Source: Punica granatum (lineage: Eukaryota > Streptophyta > Magnoliopsida > Myrtales > Lythraceae). From it: a DNA stretch of 64,000 nt. Made by a program: the position numbers and the translations under genes. Below, one piece after another: positions 46,852-58,531 of this stretch (position 1 is its first letter; each line of letters starts with the position of its first letter). The stretch spans positions 40,869,538 through 40,933,537 of the forward strand of contig NC_045127.1 in the NCBI RefSeq assembly GCF_007655135.1. The letters are read 5' to 3'. Below the pieces are notes generated by a model. The model made no database searches and was not told where the DNA came from. It saw only the letters and a list, made by a program, of their open reading frames with translations.

Positions 46852-48129
46852 ATTCGTGCTCTCCAATTGTTGTTTAATATTTGTTTACTTTTAATTTATA
46901 TAATAATACCGTTTAAAAACAAATTAATACGGTCCGAGAAGCTTCCATATTTGCTAAGCCGGGATTTGAATATTATTTAGAAGTTTTTTTATTTATTAAT
47001 TACATGGTTTATGTTATTTTCGTGCATGACATGGGTCTTACTTTAGTTAGTTTATATTATGCCACATGCCTCCCTTATAATCAGAAAATTGAAGTGCTTA
47101 ACTGACATATTATTCCAGCATTTATCGCAAAGTGTAACTGCAGTTGTTTAGTGCGTGTCTCGTTACAAGAAATTGGTTGATATCCAATCGAAGGATGCAA
47201 CGTAAAAGAGTTGGAATTTCATCAGGAAAAAGCTTCTTTGAAAATGTTTTTGATGGCATATCGATGAATTATTCTGTCAGTCTCGTTAGTTTGTAGACAT
47301 AAAACATCCTCAAAAGTTCATCCGTAATTACCTATGGACTTCGAAGGGGTACTTCCGTCGATATAGTCCATCAATAATTATCCCACTCTGTTAGCCATAT
47401 GACCTCCCTCGTAACCAATATATATATATACGAAGTCTAAAACCATATATAATATTTCGAGCAAAAGTGTTCAAATTTGAAGAGTCATACAAAGAAATAA
47501 GAAAACGACAATGTCCAAAAGAACATATACTCTAAAGCCGCGAATTGAAAATATCAAAACTGAAGTATCTAATGCACCATCATCTCGCGGTGTCATTGTC
47601 CTCTAGAAGCTCGTTGCTGCCTTGCTGATCACCACCATGGTTAGAAGCATTGTCGACCAGATCATCATCTCCCCACAATTGGAGATGGTCGCAGTCATCA
47701 CTAAATTTTGCATGAGGACGTCGAGGCTGACGAATACGTTGTTGCATCATCAAATCAAATATAATTAAATTAGAAACTTAAACTTTGAAGGCGACAAAGA
47801 CGGGTTTGTTTTCACTTTACTCTGACTCAGTTATAGAATACCCAACTTCATCTGTAATAAATTTATGATATTTACTGAGTAAAACTTTTCAAATTTTTAT
47901 GTAAATAAAATGAAAATCAAATTGGCATTAATTAAATACATCTAATAAAAACTTTGACTCTCAAATCAAACATAAGTTAGACACGTGCCTTAAATAAAAT
48001 ATAAATATGCTTTACACGGCCTAAATCTTAAAATAAAATATCATGATCTTAAATTGAAGAAACTTATGATCTTAAATTGAAGAAACTTATTCAAGTGAAA
48101 TATTTTTAAGAGATAAATTAGAATTTACC
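46371..48129. other. AT-rich spacer with poly-C run
   Basis: No coding region recognised. Contains the C31 tract at 46,816-46,846. Confidence 0.45.
46816..46846. repeat. Poly-C tract (31 C)
   Basis: An uninterrupted run of 31 C in AT-rich sequence. Its length is likely variable or hard to assemble. Confidence 0.9.
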
Positions 48130-49006
48130 TAATTGTTACCGGTATAAAATTAATTTCTTGAAGGATCCATTCGGGGACACGTGTCAACGCCCGATTGAAT
48201 CACTTGTAAAACATGCAACAAGGACACGTGACATTAAGAGAATGAAGCAGATATTTAATACCTTTTAAACATGTGGTTGAATCCTCCAAGAGCCTTATCT
48301 CCTATTATCTAGCTAATTCACTTAGTGGATTGAAGTTACTTACCCACGTTCTCCCCCACTATAAGTATTCTTATCTTCTATTTGCGTCCAAATTATGCCA
48401 AAACTCTGCCTATAAATAGAGGAGGCTTCCATAGATTTGACACACACACATCATTGCTCTTTAGCTTTTATCTTTGGCCCCTTGTGGCCCCTACCTAGGA
48501 GTAGACGTAATGTAGACAACCCCATCGGTTCGTCGCGGCTAAGGCCTCGCCCTCAATGGTTCGAGCTAGCGCTCATTCGTGGCGACAAGATCTCCATCCT
48601 CAACGACTCGAGCAATCGACCCCATGGCGGCAAGATGTGTCTTCAACGACTCGGGCTATCATACACCGATGGCCAAGCTCATCTTCAATGACATCGGTCT
48701 AAGTTTGAATCACCAAGGAGGTTAGAGCTCGATCCTCATGGCCATTCGTCCCCATGTCTCAACGCTGTACCGCTTCATTCCTTCCTCGATGGTTCGAGCG
48801 CCCTGAATCGGAGATCCTCAGGCCTAAACTTCATCGGAGATCCTCGGGCCTAAACTTCATTGGAATAGCCATTCTATCCGGTGTGGGTCATCCTCAAAGA
48901 TTCTTCGGTTGAATTTCATTTATATTTACATGTACTTGTGATGCATTTATCTCTTAGTGAATGAAATTCTAATTTCATTCATTACATTAAATTCAAGTGC
49001 TATTCA

Positions 49007-49039
<33 letters not shown>

Positions 49040-50424
49040 GTTCTCTTCCTTTCTCTGCACGAAGTTCTCGATTTAGATGAATGCCGAAGTAACCCACAAG
49101 GATTTTAAGTGAAGGGAAAAGAAATTCTCTAATTTTCCGAAGAAATTTAAAAATTTAAAATTGTCATTCTTTCTTCATCGAAATCCGAAAATAGGAATAA
49201 AAGACTAATAGTGACGGGAAAAGGAAAGTCACTGAATTGAGATGAGTAGTAAAAGAAATGGACTCAATTTACGTAATCTTACGTCAAAAGTTTTAATATT
49301 TACCGAATTTTGAACATAAATTCCTTACATAAACATACATGTTTTTGGAATATAATTTTTTTTGAAATTTGGATCAAAATTATCATCTTTTAATATTAGC
49401 TATATGACCTTTTTCGATCCGGGCGATCTTCCTAGTTTGTAATAAAGATCTCTTATCCATTTTCATAGGGATGTCTGTCAAACAAATGGAAGATGGTCCA
49501 TCAAAGGTCAAAGGTGGGAACAAAAAAAGAAATGAAGAATTTCGAGAGAAATGCCCATTTGCTCTCGACCAAATCGATTCGTGTGCAAGTCTTAAGAGAG
49601 CATTTGTAGAAGCGAAAAATTACATGCGAATTATAAATTGTCGCCATATTATTACTTACAGTGGCCACATGCCTAGAAAATCTTGCGCTTTAATACTCAA
49701 CACGTGTCATCTGGAGCAAGTTCGGTAATTCACCGTTAAATAATTATCTGGTGATTAACCAATTCAAATGATATTATCTGAAATAAATTAATTAATTTCA
49801 GATAATTAGTAACTGACACATTCTAGAATGTTCCCGGAATATCACTAATCTACAAAAAATGAATGATTATCTTTAATCGACCAATCAGGTAAAAGTCCGA
49901 GGATTGTCAATCTCCTCTCTAATTTTTATATAAAGAACTCCTCTTTAGAAAATGGAGAGAGAATGTGGCATAAGGACCTGGAGAAACTCTGTAAAAGTCG
50001 ACTACCCGAAAGACCCGATGGCTCCACGAAGCTCCCTTGATGAAAACAAGATGCACAAGCCCTCGTTCTGGAATTTGCATCGGTTCAAGCCCAAAGGCCC
50101 CCGTGATTCGGTTCGGCCCATTAAAACCTAGTTGAACTCAAGAAGGACACACCAAATTTAAGCCCGAAGGACCTAATGATTCCACAAAGCTCCCTCGACG
50201 AAAACAAGCTACACAAGCCCTCGCTCAAGACTTTGCACCGGGTCAAGCCCAAAGGCCCTAGTGATCACGTTCTGCCTATTAAAACCCAGTTGAACTCAAA
50301 TAACGATAAATACATGCCTTGCCTGGTTTGATCATCTGTCTGGTTTTTAATAACTTGCTAGCAGCTTTCACTCGTTTCAGTTGGCAGTTGCCGTGTGTGG
50401 CAAATCTAGGAGAAAGTTTTTTTA
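48130..50424. other. Possible LTR debris, not resolved
   Basis: A TATA-like box in CTATAAATAGAGGAGG (48,411-48,426) is followed by a GC-richer leader-like stretch (48,480-48,900) and an AT-rich end with a (TA)n run (49,006-49,039); this looks like the U3-R-U5 plan of an LTR. At 49,926 there is another TATATAAAG. Imperfect direct repeats of ~145 bp with period 159 occur at 50,004-50,150 and 50,163-50,305 (CCCGAARGACC...GTTGAACTCAA). No gag or pol is seen and no boundaries could be set. Confidence 0.35.
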
Positions 50425-52800
50425 TGTAATGGGTGTCGATAGGTGATATCGACTAGACATGGGACATCCGTATTCAGGTTAATGAGATTATACGGAGTCG
50501 CCACTAGTTAATTCTGGTAACTAGAAACCTAAGGTGGCGTTTGAAACTTGCGGGCCCACATTCATTTGAAAATATTGTAATTATGGAGTTATATTAAAAT
50601 GGAGTGGTGTAAATATTTATGGGTGGGGTCCATTATTTTGACTTTGATGAGTGTAATTTGTTTTGTTATGAGTAGAGTTAAAATCAAAATCACGATTCTA
50701 AAATCAAACCCAAATTTCAAACGGGCCTTAAGTTACCTATGTGAAGCATGATACTATTGCCTAGGTTTTTATCGGTATCGGTCTTCGGTCCATAACCCGC
50801 CCTAATTGGTACTCTAATTGACTAAGATTATAGTCTCCTCACATCTCGCTTAGTTTACGTGTCATAAACTCACCCTTAGCCCCAAAAATGAAATTTATCA
50901 ATTCAGGCCCTTCGATCACACAACCAAAGCATTCGGTCCAACTTGAGGTGCCTAGGGACTGATTTGAGAACTCGGCAATGCCATAGGGGGTGAACTATGA
51001 AATCTGGAAATTTAGGGACCAAACTGTAAAAAGCCAAAAAGTGCTTAAAAGCACTTTTAAAATACCTGAAAATTATTCAAAAGATCCCAAAGTCGACTCC
51101 CACAGCGAAGGGATCAATCTGGAAATGTACCAAAAATTCTGGAGCTGATTTACAGCTCAGCGAAGTACGTGAACCAATCTGTAAAATATGGAAAAGTTCT
51201 TGAAAAGCCTGTAAAATGCCTGAAATTTATCTGAAAGGTCCCAAACTTGCAGATTCGGACCCGTGGATCATTCAATGAATGTCCCGAAAGTTCTGGGGTC
51301 ATTCTGCCAATTGCAAAATATGGGAACCATTCTATAAACATGAGAAAAGTCTTTTAAAAGCCCGTAAAATGCCCAAAATTTAACTGAAAGGTCCCAAACT
51401 TGCAGATTCAGACCCAGGGATCATTCTGTGAATGTACTGAAAATTTTGGGGTCATTCTGAGTTCTGGAGAAATTTGGGGACCATTCTGCAAACCCGAGAA
51501 AAAGCACGGGTTGAGTTGGAAATGGCTGAAATGGGGTTTTCAAGTTGTAAAAACACGTTTTAAATCCTGGAAAAGCCTCTGGACTGATTGGATAAGTGCA
51601 TAAAAGTTCAAAAAGGCCCCTGGAATGATTTGTGACAACCTGAAAAGTTCGAAGAAAGGGGGCCGGACTGATTTGAAACGCCAGAAAAGTTTAGAACTGT
51701 GTCGGACAGGTTTGAAAACTCATGGGAAATCTTGTAAGAGGCCCGGTGCCGATTTGAAAATCGGGTGGAAGTTCAGAAACACTTTGGACCAAATCGAAAA
51801 TGCAAGAAATTTGGGAAAAAAAAATCATATTCCTAGGCACCAAAACACACAAGAACGTAATGCCTGAGTTTGGTTCTATATAAAAAAAAATGTAGTGCAT
51901 GAGTTGAGATCGCTGAAGGTTGGTTCTATCTATTTTGCTTGGTGAACATACCCTCTCCTTTCATCTCTTGGCTTTTACAAGCAAGAAACCAAGCAAACAA
52001 TATAGCCGTCATACACAAACACCTCATTGAGGCCTAACTATCCATTTTCTAGCAACCTAAGGCCCTTTATCAGTCACGTGAATTTATGCCGAGTGTTTAA
52101 GAAAATTTCGGGAAACTTTCCTCAAGGGGGCGACAAGGAAGGGAATTCGAGCAGATTGGCCTCCAAGGAACGCCTTCGGGTCCAGGTCTCCTCACGATCA
52201 CGATCCTACGAGGAATATGCTAAGAAAACTGAGTGTATGGTGTATATGAGGGAAATGTAGGTTGCTTTTGGCTCTTTCTCGGTTGCCAAGAGGAGTCCTT
52301 TACACTGAAAATTCACCGTGTATTTGTAGGAGAAGAGGGTTGGGGTCATTTTCGTAAATTTTTGAAAACTGAGCGAAAATTTTGAATTCTGTGATTACTA
52401 GGAACTCTAGCTGGCCGATATGAGCTGGCTACTCCCTCGGTCCCTAAGCGAGCGAGCCGTCGTCCTAGCGTGGGGGCAGTTGCGAAAGTAGCCTCGAACT
52501 AGTTTAAGTGAACTAGTTCGGGGTTTCCTGTGATGTTTAAGATTTAGAATTCTCCAAAAAACTTCATTTTATTCATTTTTTTTTGTATTTTCCAGCCTAA
52601 ATCAAACTTAAAAAATTCTAAAAGCTCAAGAAATATTTTTCTTCCAAAATCTTGTCCATTTTAAAGCACGAGAAATTAGATTTTCTCGAATTCCCCCTCA
52701 CCTAGAGAATAAAATTGTTTTGATTGTTTTTTAGCAAAATTGGAGTGGTGACCCCTTGATGGTATCCTTGATCGCTCGTGGCCAAAATAAGGTGATGACA
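50425..52800 (-). mobile_element. LTR-type fragment related to the 3-kb insertion at 27-30 kb
   Basis: On the minus strand it begins TGTCATCACCTTATTTTGG at 52,800, similar to the TGTCAGCACC...ATTTCGG start of the 27-30-kb element. It has the same kind of ~40-bp imperfect repeats (plus-strand GGACCATTCTGNAAA, 50,990-51,830) and a GTGGCGACTCC block (plus strand GGAGTCGCCAC near 50,496). The left boundary (TGTAATGGG at 50,425) is a guess. No target duplication was found. No coding domains. Confidence 0.55.
50533..50728. mobile_element. Tourist-like MITE with TAA duplication
   Basis: A 196-bp element; ends GGTGGCGTTTGAAA and TTTCAAACGGGCCT, flanked by TAA (50,530-50,532 and 50,729-50,731). It is inserted in the LTR-type fragment. 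Confidence 0.85.
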
Positions 52801-53560
52801 ACGGATATATTACGTGATAATGTTACAATCTAATAAAAGATGCATCAATTTATCTTGCATTTCAGTAAATATTATCAACAAAAGCTACTGTTGATAAATA
52901 TAAATTTTTTATATCTAATTATGCAATACCACATGATATGTCATCATACAGTGCTTTTTCGACATATGGGGGCGTAAACGGTCCCATCGGATAAAATCAA
53001 AAAAGACAATGGAAAACCCGCAAACAAAAGCAAGGAAAAAAGAAAAAGAAAAAAGAAAACAACCAAACCCCAACGACGGGAGAAACAGCAGCAGCCCTCC
53101 GTCTTCCAGCCGCAGCCGCAGCCACCACCACCGGCCGAGCCTCACCAGCAACCTCCTCCTCCTCTACTTCTTCTTCTTCTTCTCAGCGACCTCCTTCCTC
53201 TCCCTCTCTCTGCCCCGCAACCTCTCTCTTCCTCCGAGCCCGCCGTGAGCTACTCCTTCCACTTTCTCCTCTCTCCCTCTCCCTCACAGCCCAGCTGCCC
53301 CCTCCACGGTGAGTTCCACCTCCAACTCGCCTGTCCATCGCTTCTTCCTCCGTGAGCTCCACCGCCGTGACCTCCTTTTCAGCCTCTCCCGGTGCTGGCT
53401 AGCCACTTGCCGAGGCCCGGCCGAGTCCCTCACGGTTGTTTCACCTTCACCACCTCGGCCAGCTCACTGTTGGGCTCTTCCCGGCATTCCATCCTCCCGG
53501 AATTGGCACGAGCATAAGTGGAAAGGCTCGGCCTTCATTCCAACCTTAGCTAAGGAGAAG
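52801..53560 (+). promoter_or_regulatory. Putative promoter and first untranslated exon of the PORR gene
   Basis: An A-rich stretch at 53,000-53,060 is followed by a long CT-rich, CCTCCTCCTCTACTTCTTCTT-type leader (53,090-53,310), as is common in plant 5' untranslated regions. A good donor site (AAGGAGAAG/GTAAAC) lies at 53,560/53,561 and a good acceptor (GATTACAG) ends at 54,706, giving a leader intron of about 1.15 kb before the start codon at 54,863. The transcription start is not visible. This is inferred, not shown. Confidence 0.4.
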
Positions 53561-54706
53561 GTAAACCCCCTATCCGAGTGGTTTGTAGGACCTCTCGTGA
53601 TGTGATGATGTGATGTGTTGGATGTTCGTATTGGTTCTATGGTTGTTCATCACAAAGCCGGCCTTAAAGGGGTTGATTTCAATGATATGATCGAATCGAT
53701 AATCGGGTGATTTTGATGATTCAATGATTACTGTGGTTTGATTGATTATATCAGTGCTACGCCAATGATGATTAAAGTCGAAGTTGCTGCTCTTTGTCCA
53801 CGACATATAGACAAACTCTGATTTGGATACTAATCTTTAAATTCTTAGCCTCAAAATTCCCTGACTGACATTAGATAATGAATCTGGAGGACCAAAAACA
53901 CACTGAAAATTTCATTTTTTTCATAGCTGCTATTATACTATTCCGATTGCTATTATATCCTTCATTATTGATCCTGTGGGATTCTTCGGTAAAATATAAA
54001 CTTTTGCCATATATTATTTCATACGAAATTCTAATAACGTATTACGAGGGCATCTTAAATGCTTCTAACTTTGTTTAGGAAAAACTGATAAGATTCATAT
54101 GACATATATAAAATATGCCACATCAACCGCGTGCTTTGCACCTATTCATTAATTTTCTGCAAGTATTGGTACTCAATCACTCCAATGGCATAAGAATTGC
54201 GCTTTATGGAATTTATAGTTATCAGACAGTATATATAGCTGAGAAAATTTGTATTCTTGGTCCTTTTCCAGTCAAGTGGAGGGGGCAAATGAAAGGATCG
54301 ACATAACTAATTTGCTCTCTCTTTAAGTTTTGATGATCAAGGGTGTTTTATCGGTTCAGATGAAGCATCAAGACACTGTAATTGTTTTTGAAAATTTGAA
54401 GGGTAAATCTAGTGATGAATGGAACGGGTCTTTTTAAGAAGTTGTTGGTTTTGGGCTTCCAATTCTTTGTCTGACTAGTATTTTGGTGATTCTTTTCCTA
54501 GCTTTGATCCTAATCACCAGTTTGATTATTGTCTCTTTGTACTTTTCCTAATTTCGCATCCAACTTTTACGTTAAAGTTCTGTATGTGCTCATAGCAACT
54601 GTAGTTCTCAATAGATATATGATTCACTATCTCTAAGATCGCTTCGTTACTTATGTACTGCTTCTCCTACTCTAAGATGCGCTTCGTGTTTCTTGCATGA
54701 TTACAG
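53561..54706 (+). other. Putative 5'-leader intron of the PORR gene
   Basis: T-rich sequence with no conserved coding frame between the donor and acceptor named for the leader. Alternatively it is plain intergenic sequence. Confidence 0.35.
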
Positions 54707-54862
54707 GCATCTTATTGAGAAGATCTATGCTTTTATTTGCTTGGCAAAAGTGCTCTTCAGAAGCCCCCTGAAGTCTGAGAGACTTCTATATGATGGAAGA
54801 TATGATTATGCCTGTGTGAGTTCCATACAACCTCGTCAGTTGTAGTCAAACCCATACATTAA

Positions 54863-56341
54863 ATGGCACTTTCTGTGCCCTTCTCCTCTCATAGAGGGGG
54901 CCTCACTTTTGGACTCAAACCCAATCTAGTTCCTGCATTATCTCCTTTCGAAGTTCCCGGTGCATATGGAACTTCTAGTAGAAAAATAAAGAGTCCATCT
55001 CTGTCTTCTCCTGTTACCTGTTCCGCACACAAGATTGTCCGAGATCGTTCCTTGGACAGGCATGTGGTGAGACAAAACCAGATCCGCTTTGTACAAAAAC
55101 TAAAAACTCTACTCCTCTCAAAACCTAAACACTACATCCCTCTCCACATTCTCTCAAAATGCCATTCCTACCTCGGTCTCTCAAAGCCACGTTCCATTCT
55201 CTCTATGATCCATCGTTATCCCATGATCTTTGAGCTATTTACGATCCCAATGCCTCCAACTCCATTCAATGCCACTAAACCATGCTTCCAGCTCTGTGTG
55301 CGTCTAACCCCAGCTGCATCAGCCCTCGCTGTCCGAGAGTCCAATCTCAAATCCGCCATTTCTGTCCACTTGGCTTCAAAGCTCCAGAAACTTCTCATGC
55401 TTTCTTCTCATCGTCGCCTCCTCCTCTCGAAATTGGTCCACCTTGGCCCCGATTTGGGGCTTCCCCCAAATTTTCGCTCCCGACTTTGCAACGACCACCC
55501 AGAAAAATTCAAGACTGTCAACACATCCTATGGCCGTGCCCTTGAGCTTGTCTCATGGGACCAGGAACTTGCTCAGCCTTTAACTTTCTTTAAGGATGAT
55601 TCCCATGACCTCATTGTTGATAGACCCCTGAAGTTCAAGCGGATAAAGCTCCGCAAAGGGTTGAACTTGAAGCGGTTCCACGAGGCCTTCCTAATCAAGT
55701 TTAACGAACTGCCAGGTATATGCCCTTATACAGTGCCTTCCGAAGAACTGGCTAAAGAGTCTATGGAAGCGGAAAAGAGAGCTTGTGCGGTGGTAAGAGA
55801 AGTGTTGGGCATGACTGTTGAAAGGAGGACTTTGATAGATCACTTGACCCATTTCAGGAAGGATTTCGGGCTGCCCAATAAGATGAGATCGATGATCATA
55901 AGGCACCCGGAACTGTTTTACGTGAGCGTGAAAGGGCAGAGGGACTCAGTATTCTTGGTAGAGAGCTATAACGGGAAGGGCGAGCTTTTGGAGAGGGACC
56001 CGTCGTTAGTGTTTAAAGATGAGTTGATGATGCTCGTCAGGGAAGGGAAAAAACTGAGAAGAGAGAAGAGAAAGGGACGACTTAGCTACAGTACCATTGG
56101 CGAGTCGACGACTTATGTTGCGGAAGATGATGAGGAGCAGCTGAGCTATACTGAAGAAGATTATGATGATGGGTTCGAGAATTTATTTGATTCGGTTGAT
56201 TCTGATATAGAGGAGGATTATGGAGATGCCGATTATGGTGAAAATGATGAGCACCTAGAAGTAGGGTCAAGAGGAGAGTTTTGGATTGCAGTATGTGATT
56301 CTGCCCCTAGCGGTGCAGGCAGCCATCTCGAGTCATGGTAG
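54863..56341 (+). CDS. PORR-domain organelle RNA-binding protein (WTF1/RPD1-like)
   Basis: A single-exon frame of 492 residues, complete from ATG to TAG. Residues 1 to about 56 are rich in Ser, Pro and basic residues with few acidic ones, and look like a chloroplast or mitochondrial transit peptide. Residues about 64-400 form a plant organelle RNA recognition (PORR) domain: RFVQKLKTLLLSKPKHYIPL with the following YLGLSKPRSILSMIHRYPMIF; then LSSHRRLLLSKLVHLGPDLGLP; ELVSWD; and near the end RRTLIDHLTHFRKDFGLPNK with IIRHPELFYVS. The rest (about 410-465) is very acidic (EDDEEQ, EEDYDDGFENLFD). PORR proteins bind organelle transcripts; the maize founder WTF1 promotes group II intron splicing in chloroplasts, and other members act in mitochondria. 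Which RNA this one serves cannot be told from sequence. The first ATG fits the transit peptide and has an A-rich context. Confidence 0.92.
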   Translation: MALSVPFSSHRGGLTFGLKPNLVPALSPFEVPGAYGTSSRKIKSPSLSSPVTCSAHKIVRDRSLDRHVVRQNQIRFVQKLKTLLLSKPKHYIPLHILSKCHSYLGLSKPRSILSMIHRYPMIFELFTIPMPPTPFNATKPCFQLCVRLTPAASALAVRESNLKSAISVHLASKLQKLLMLSSHRRLLLSKLVHLGPDLGLPPNFRSRLCNDHPEKFKTVNTSYGRALELVSWDQELAQPLTFFKDDSHDLIVDRPLKFKRIKLRKGLNLKRFHEAFLIKFNELPGICPYTVPSEELAKESMEAEKRACAVVREVLGMTVERRTLIDHLTHFRKDFGLPNKMRSMIIRHPELFYVSVKGQRDSVFLVESYNGKGELLERDPSLVFKDELMMLVREGKKLRREKRKGRLSYSTIGESTTYVAEDDEEQLSYTEEDYDDGFENLFDSVDSDIEEDYGDADYGENDEHLEVGSRGEFWIAVCDSAPSGAGSHLESW

Positions 56342-56401
56342 GGATTACTAGTCGACCTTGACAGCAGTGTACATATATATGTTCCGAATTAATAATACTA
56401 G
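56342..56401 (+). other. 3' untranslated start of the PORR gene
   Basis: A short AT-rich stretch after the stop codon, with AATTAATAATACTAGTAATAAT near its end where poly(A) signals may lie. A MULE-type element is inserted just beyond. Confidence 0.4.
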
Positions 56402-56410
56402 TAATAATTT

Positions 56411-57091
56411 GAGAAAACAATCAATATGGTCCTAAAAAATCATATTGCTATCAATATGGTCCTTCAAAGATTTTTGCCATCAATATGGTCTTTCAAAGAC
56501 CATTCCATCCATGAAATTAATCCTCAGTTAAAGATACCGTTAGTATTGTTTAACTCCATCAAATAATTTTTATCAAAAAATAAAAATAAAAATAGAAAAA
56601 ATTTATCTGTTGAAATAAAAGATTAATAATATTTTTCACTCCAGCACATGCGTAGTGATTTTGTCAACCGTCTGATAGTCTCCATCTCCATTCATCTTCA
56701 TATTTTCCATTGATATTGAGAAGAAGAACAAAAAAACCAAGCATACGTGTACATTTCCAACATGAACATTTACAAATTGTGTTATAAAGAGAGCGTGAGA
56801 GAGACTAAGAGAGAGCTGTTTTTTTATGTCTATAAAAAACTTTTTCTATTTTTATTTTTACTTTTTTATAGAAATTATTTGACGAAATTAAGTAATTCTA
56901 ACTGCTTTTTTTAACGAAGGATTAAATTGATGGTAATATGATCTTTGAAGGACCATATTGATAGCAAAAATCTTTGATGGATAAAATTGATGGCAATATG
57001 ATTTTTGAATGACCACATTGAGGGTAAAAATTTTTGAATGACCAAATTGATGACAATATAATTTTTCGAGGACCAAATTAATAGTTTCCTC
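56411..57091. mobile_element. 681-bp MULE-type element whose TIRs are built of repeats
   Basis: Ends GAGAAAACAATC and (inverse) GAGGAAACTATT, flanked by a perfect 9-bp duplication TAATAATTT (56,402-56,410 and 57,092-57,100). Each arm consists of tandem units of about 26-30 bp around ATCATATTGCCATCAATATGGTCC. The left arm has about three units, the right arm more. There is no coding sequence. It lies about 70 bp after the PORR stop codon and may form part of that transcript. Confidence 0.9.
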
Positions 57092-57100
57092 TAATAATTT

Positions 57101-57474
57101 CATAAATACGTGAGAGATATTCTTGTATGCTATGTCAGCTCTGTAATACTTGTGCGAACGTTCACAGTTATTGGCGTACGCTCAACAACGTGCTTCGAAG
57201 CATCATTTTTAAATTTCAATGGACATTTCTTCCCTTTCTCTGAATGAACGATAGTTTGGTTTTAGCCCATGAAATGATGCAATTTTAGACTCTTAAAGAG
57301 GCAAAGATCATCATGCAGATAGACATGGTGTAAGCTAAATCATAAAAAAAAAAATAATTTAGGAAAATAAAATAAAATTGAGGGCAGAAATGGGGATTTA
57401 TACCCAAATTTGTTGGCCAAAAATATACGAAAGGCCAAAAACTAGAAATTGAAGAAGTACGTCAAAGTGGTGAA
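57101..57474. other. AT-rich spacer
   Basis: No gene or repeat recognised. Confidence 0.5.
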
Positions 57475-57483
57475 AATTTTAAA

Positions 57484-58410
57484 GGGAAAAGTACAAAAAT
57501 CTCATTGTGGTTTGGGATTGAAAAAAATTGCACCATATGCTTTTGTTAGAGACAATTAGCCTCCCTGTGGTGGACTCTGTTAGCCATAGGGATTACGACG
57601 TTAGTTTTTTTTTTCATTTTAGTCTTTAATATTTAACTTTTTAATCATTTTGATTCTAAATCTTTTTTTCTTTTATCATTTTTATTCTCAAATTTTTTTT
57701 TTAATTTTAGTCCTAGAAAAAAAATCGACAGAGAAGGAGGGGTCGGGGCCGCCAATCGGCAATCCCAACCCCTCCACCAAGATCGTTGGCGACTTCCATG
57801 GGTAGTGGCGACCTTAATGGAGGGGTCGAGGTCGTCGATTAATCGGGGACTCTAAGTCGGAGTTCCCGATCAATTCTCGGGCTGGGGCTGTTAATCGGCG
57901 ACCCAGACCCCTCCATCGAGGTCACTGGCGACCTTCGTGGGTAGCAGAGGCTTCTGTTGAGGGGCTGTGGTCGTCGATTGGCAGCCTCAGCTTGCGAATT
58001 GATCGGGAACTCTGACTCGGAGTCCCAGGTCAATTCAAGGATTGGGGCTGCCAATCGGCAACCTCGATCCCTCTACAGAGGACGCCGGTACCCACAGAGG
58101 ACGCCGGCGACCTCAGTGGAGGGGTGGGGTTCGCCAATTGGTGGCCCCGACCCCTTCTTCCCTTTCGATTTTCTTTCTAAGATTAAAATGAAAAAAAATA
58201 AAAAGTTGAGGATAGAAATAATAAAAGAAAAAAAGATTTAGAACCAAAATGATTAAAAAGGTTAAAGATTGAGGACTAAAAATGAAAAAACTAACGTCGT
58301 AACCTCCTATGGCTAACCGAATACAACATATGGGGGCTAATTGTCCCTAAAAGCACATGGTGCAATTTGTCCTGACCCCAAACCACAAGAAGATTTTTTG
58401 TACTTTTACC
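57484..58410. mobile_element. 927-bp TIR element (GGGAAAAGTAC family) with GC-rich repeated core
   Basis: Perfect 9-bp duplication AATTTTAAA (57,475-57,483 and 58,411-58,419). The ends GGGAAAAGTACAAAAATCTC and (inverse) GGTAAAAGTACAAAAAATCT start inverted repeats of about 230 bp. The core (57,720-58,170) is GC-rich, with four or more imperfect units containing GACCCCTCC..CGAGGTC and GGCGACCT. No intact frame. MULE-type by its TSD length. Confidence 0.9.
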
Positions 58411-58531
58411 AATTTTAAATGATTATATCTCATGACTACATGGTGAGAAAAATCAATAAGCAATACTTATTTGAGTAATAAATATCCATTCTCGTGTTTC
58501 TTGTGATTTAATTAGTGTTTCTTTATGTCAG

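Noticed and set aside
53501..53514. GGAATTGGCACGAG, which resembles a cDNA-library adaptor
   Set aside because: One base is missing relative to the usual adaptor and the context is continuous genomic sequence; taken as chance.
53309..53605. 98-residue frame upstream of the PORR gene
   Set aside because: Reads through a probable untranslated leader and splice donor; no domain. It could be an upstream ORF at most.
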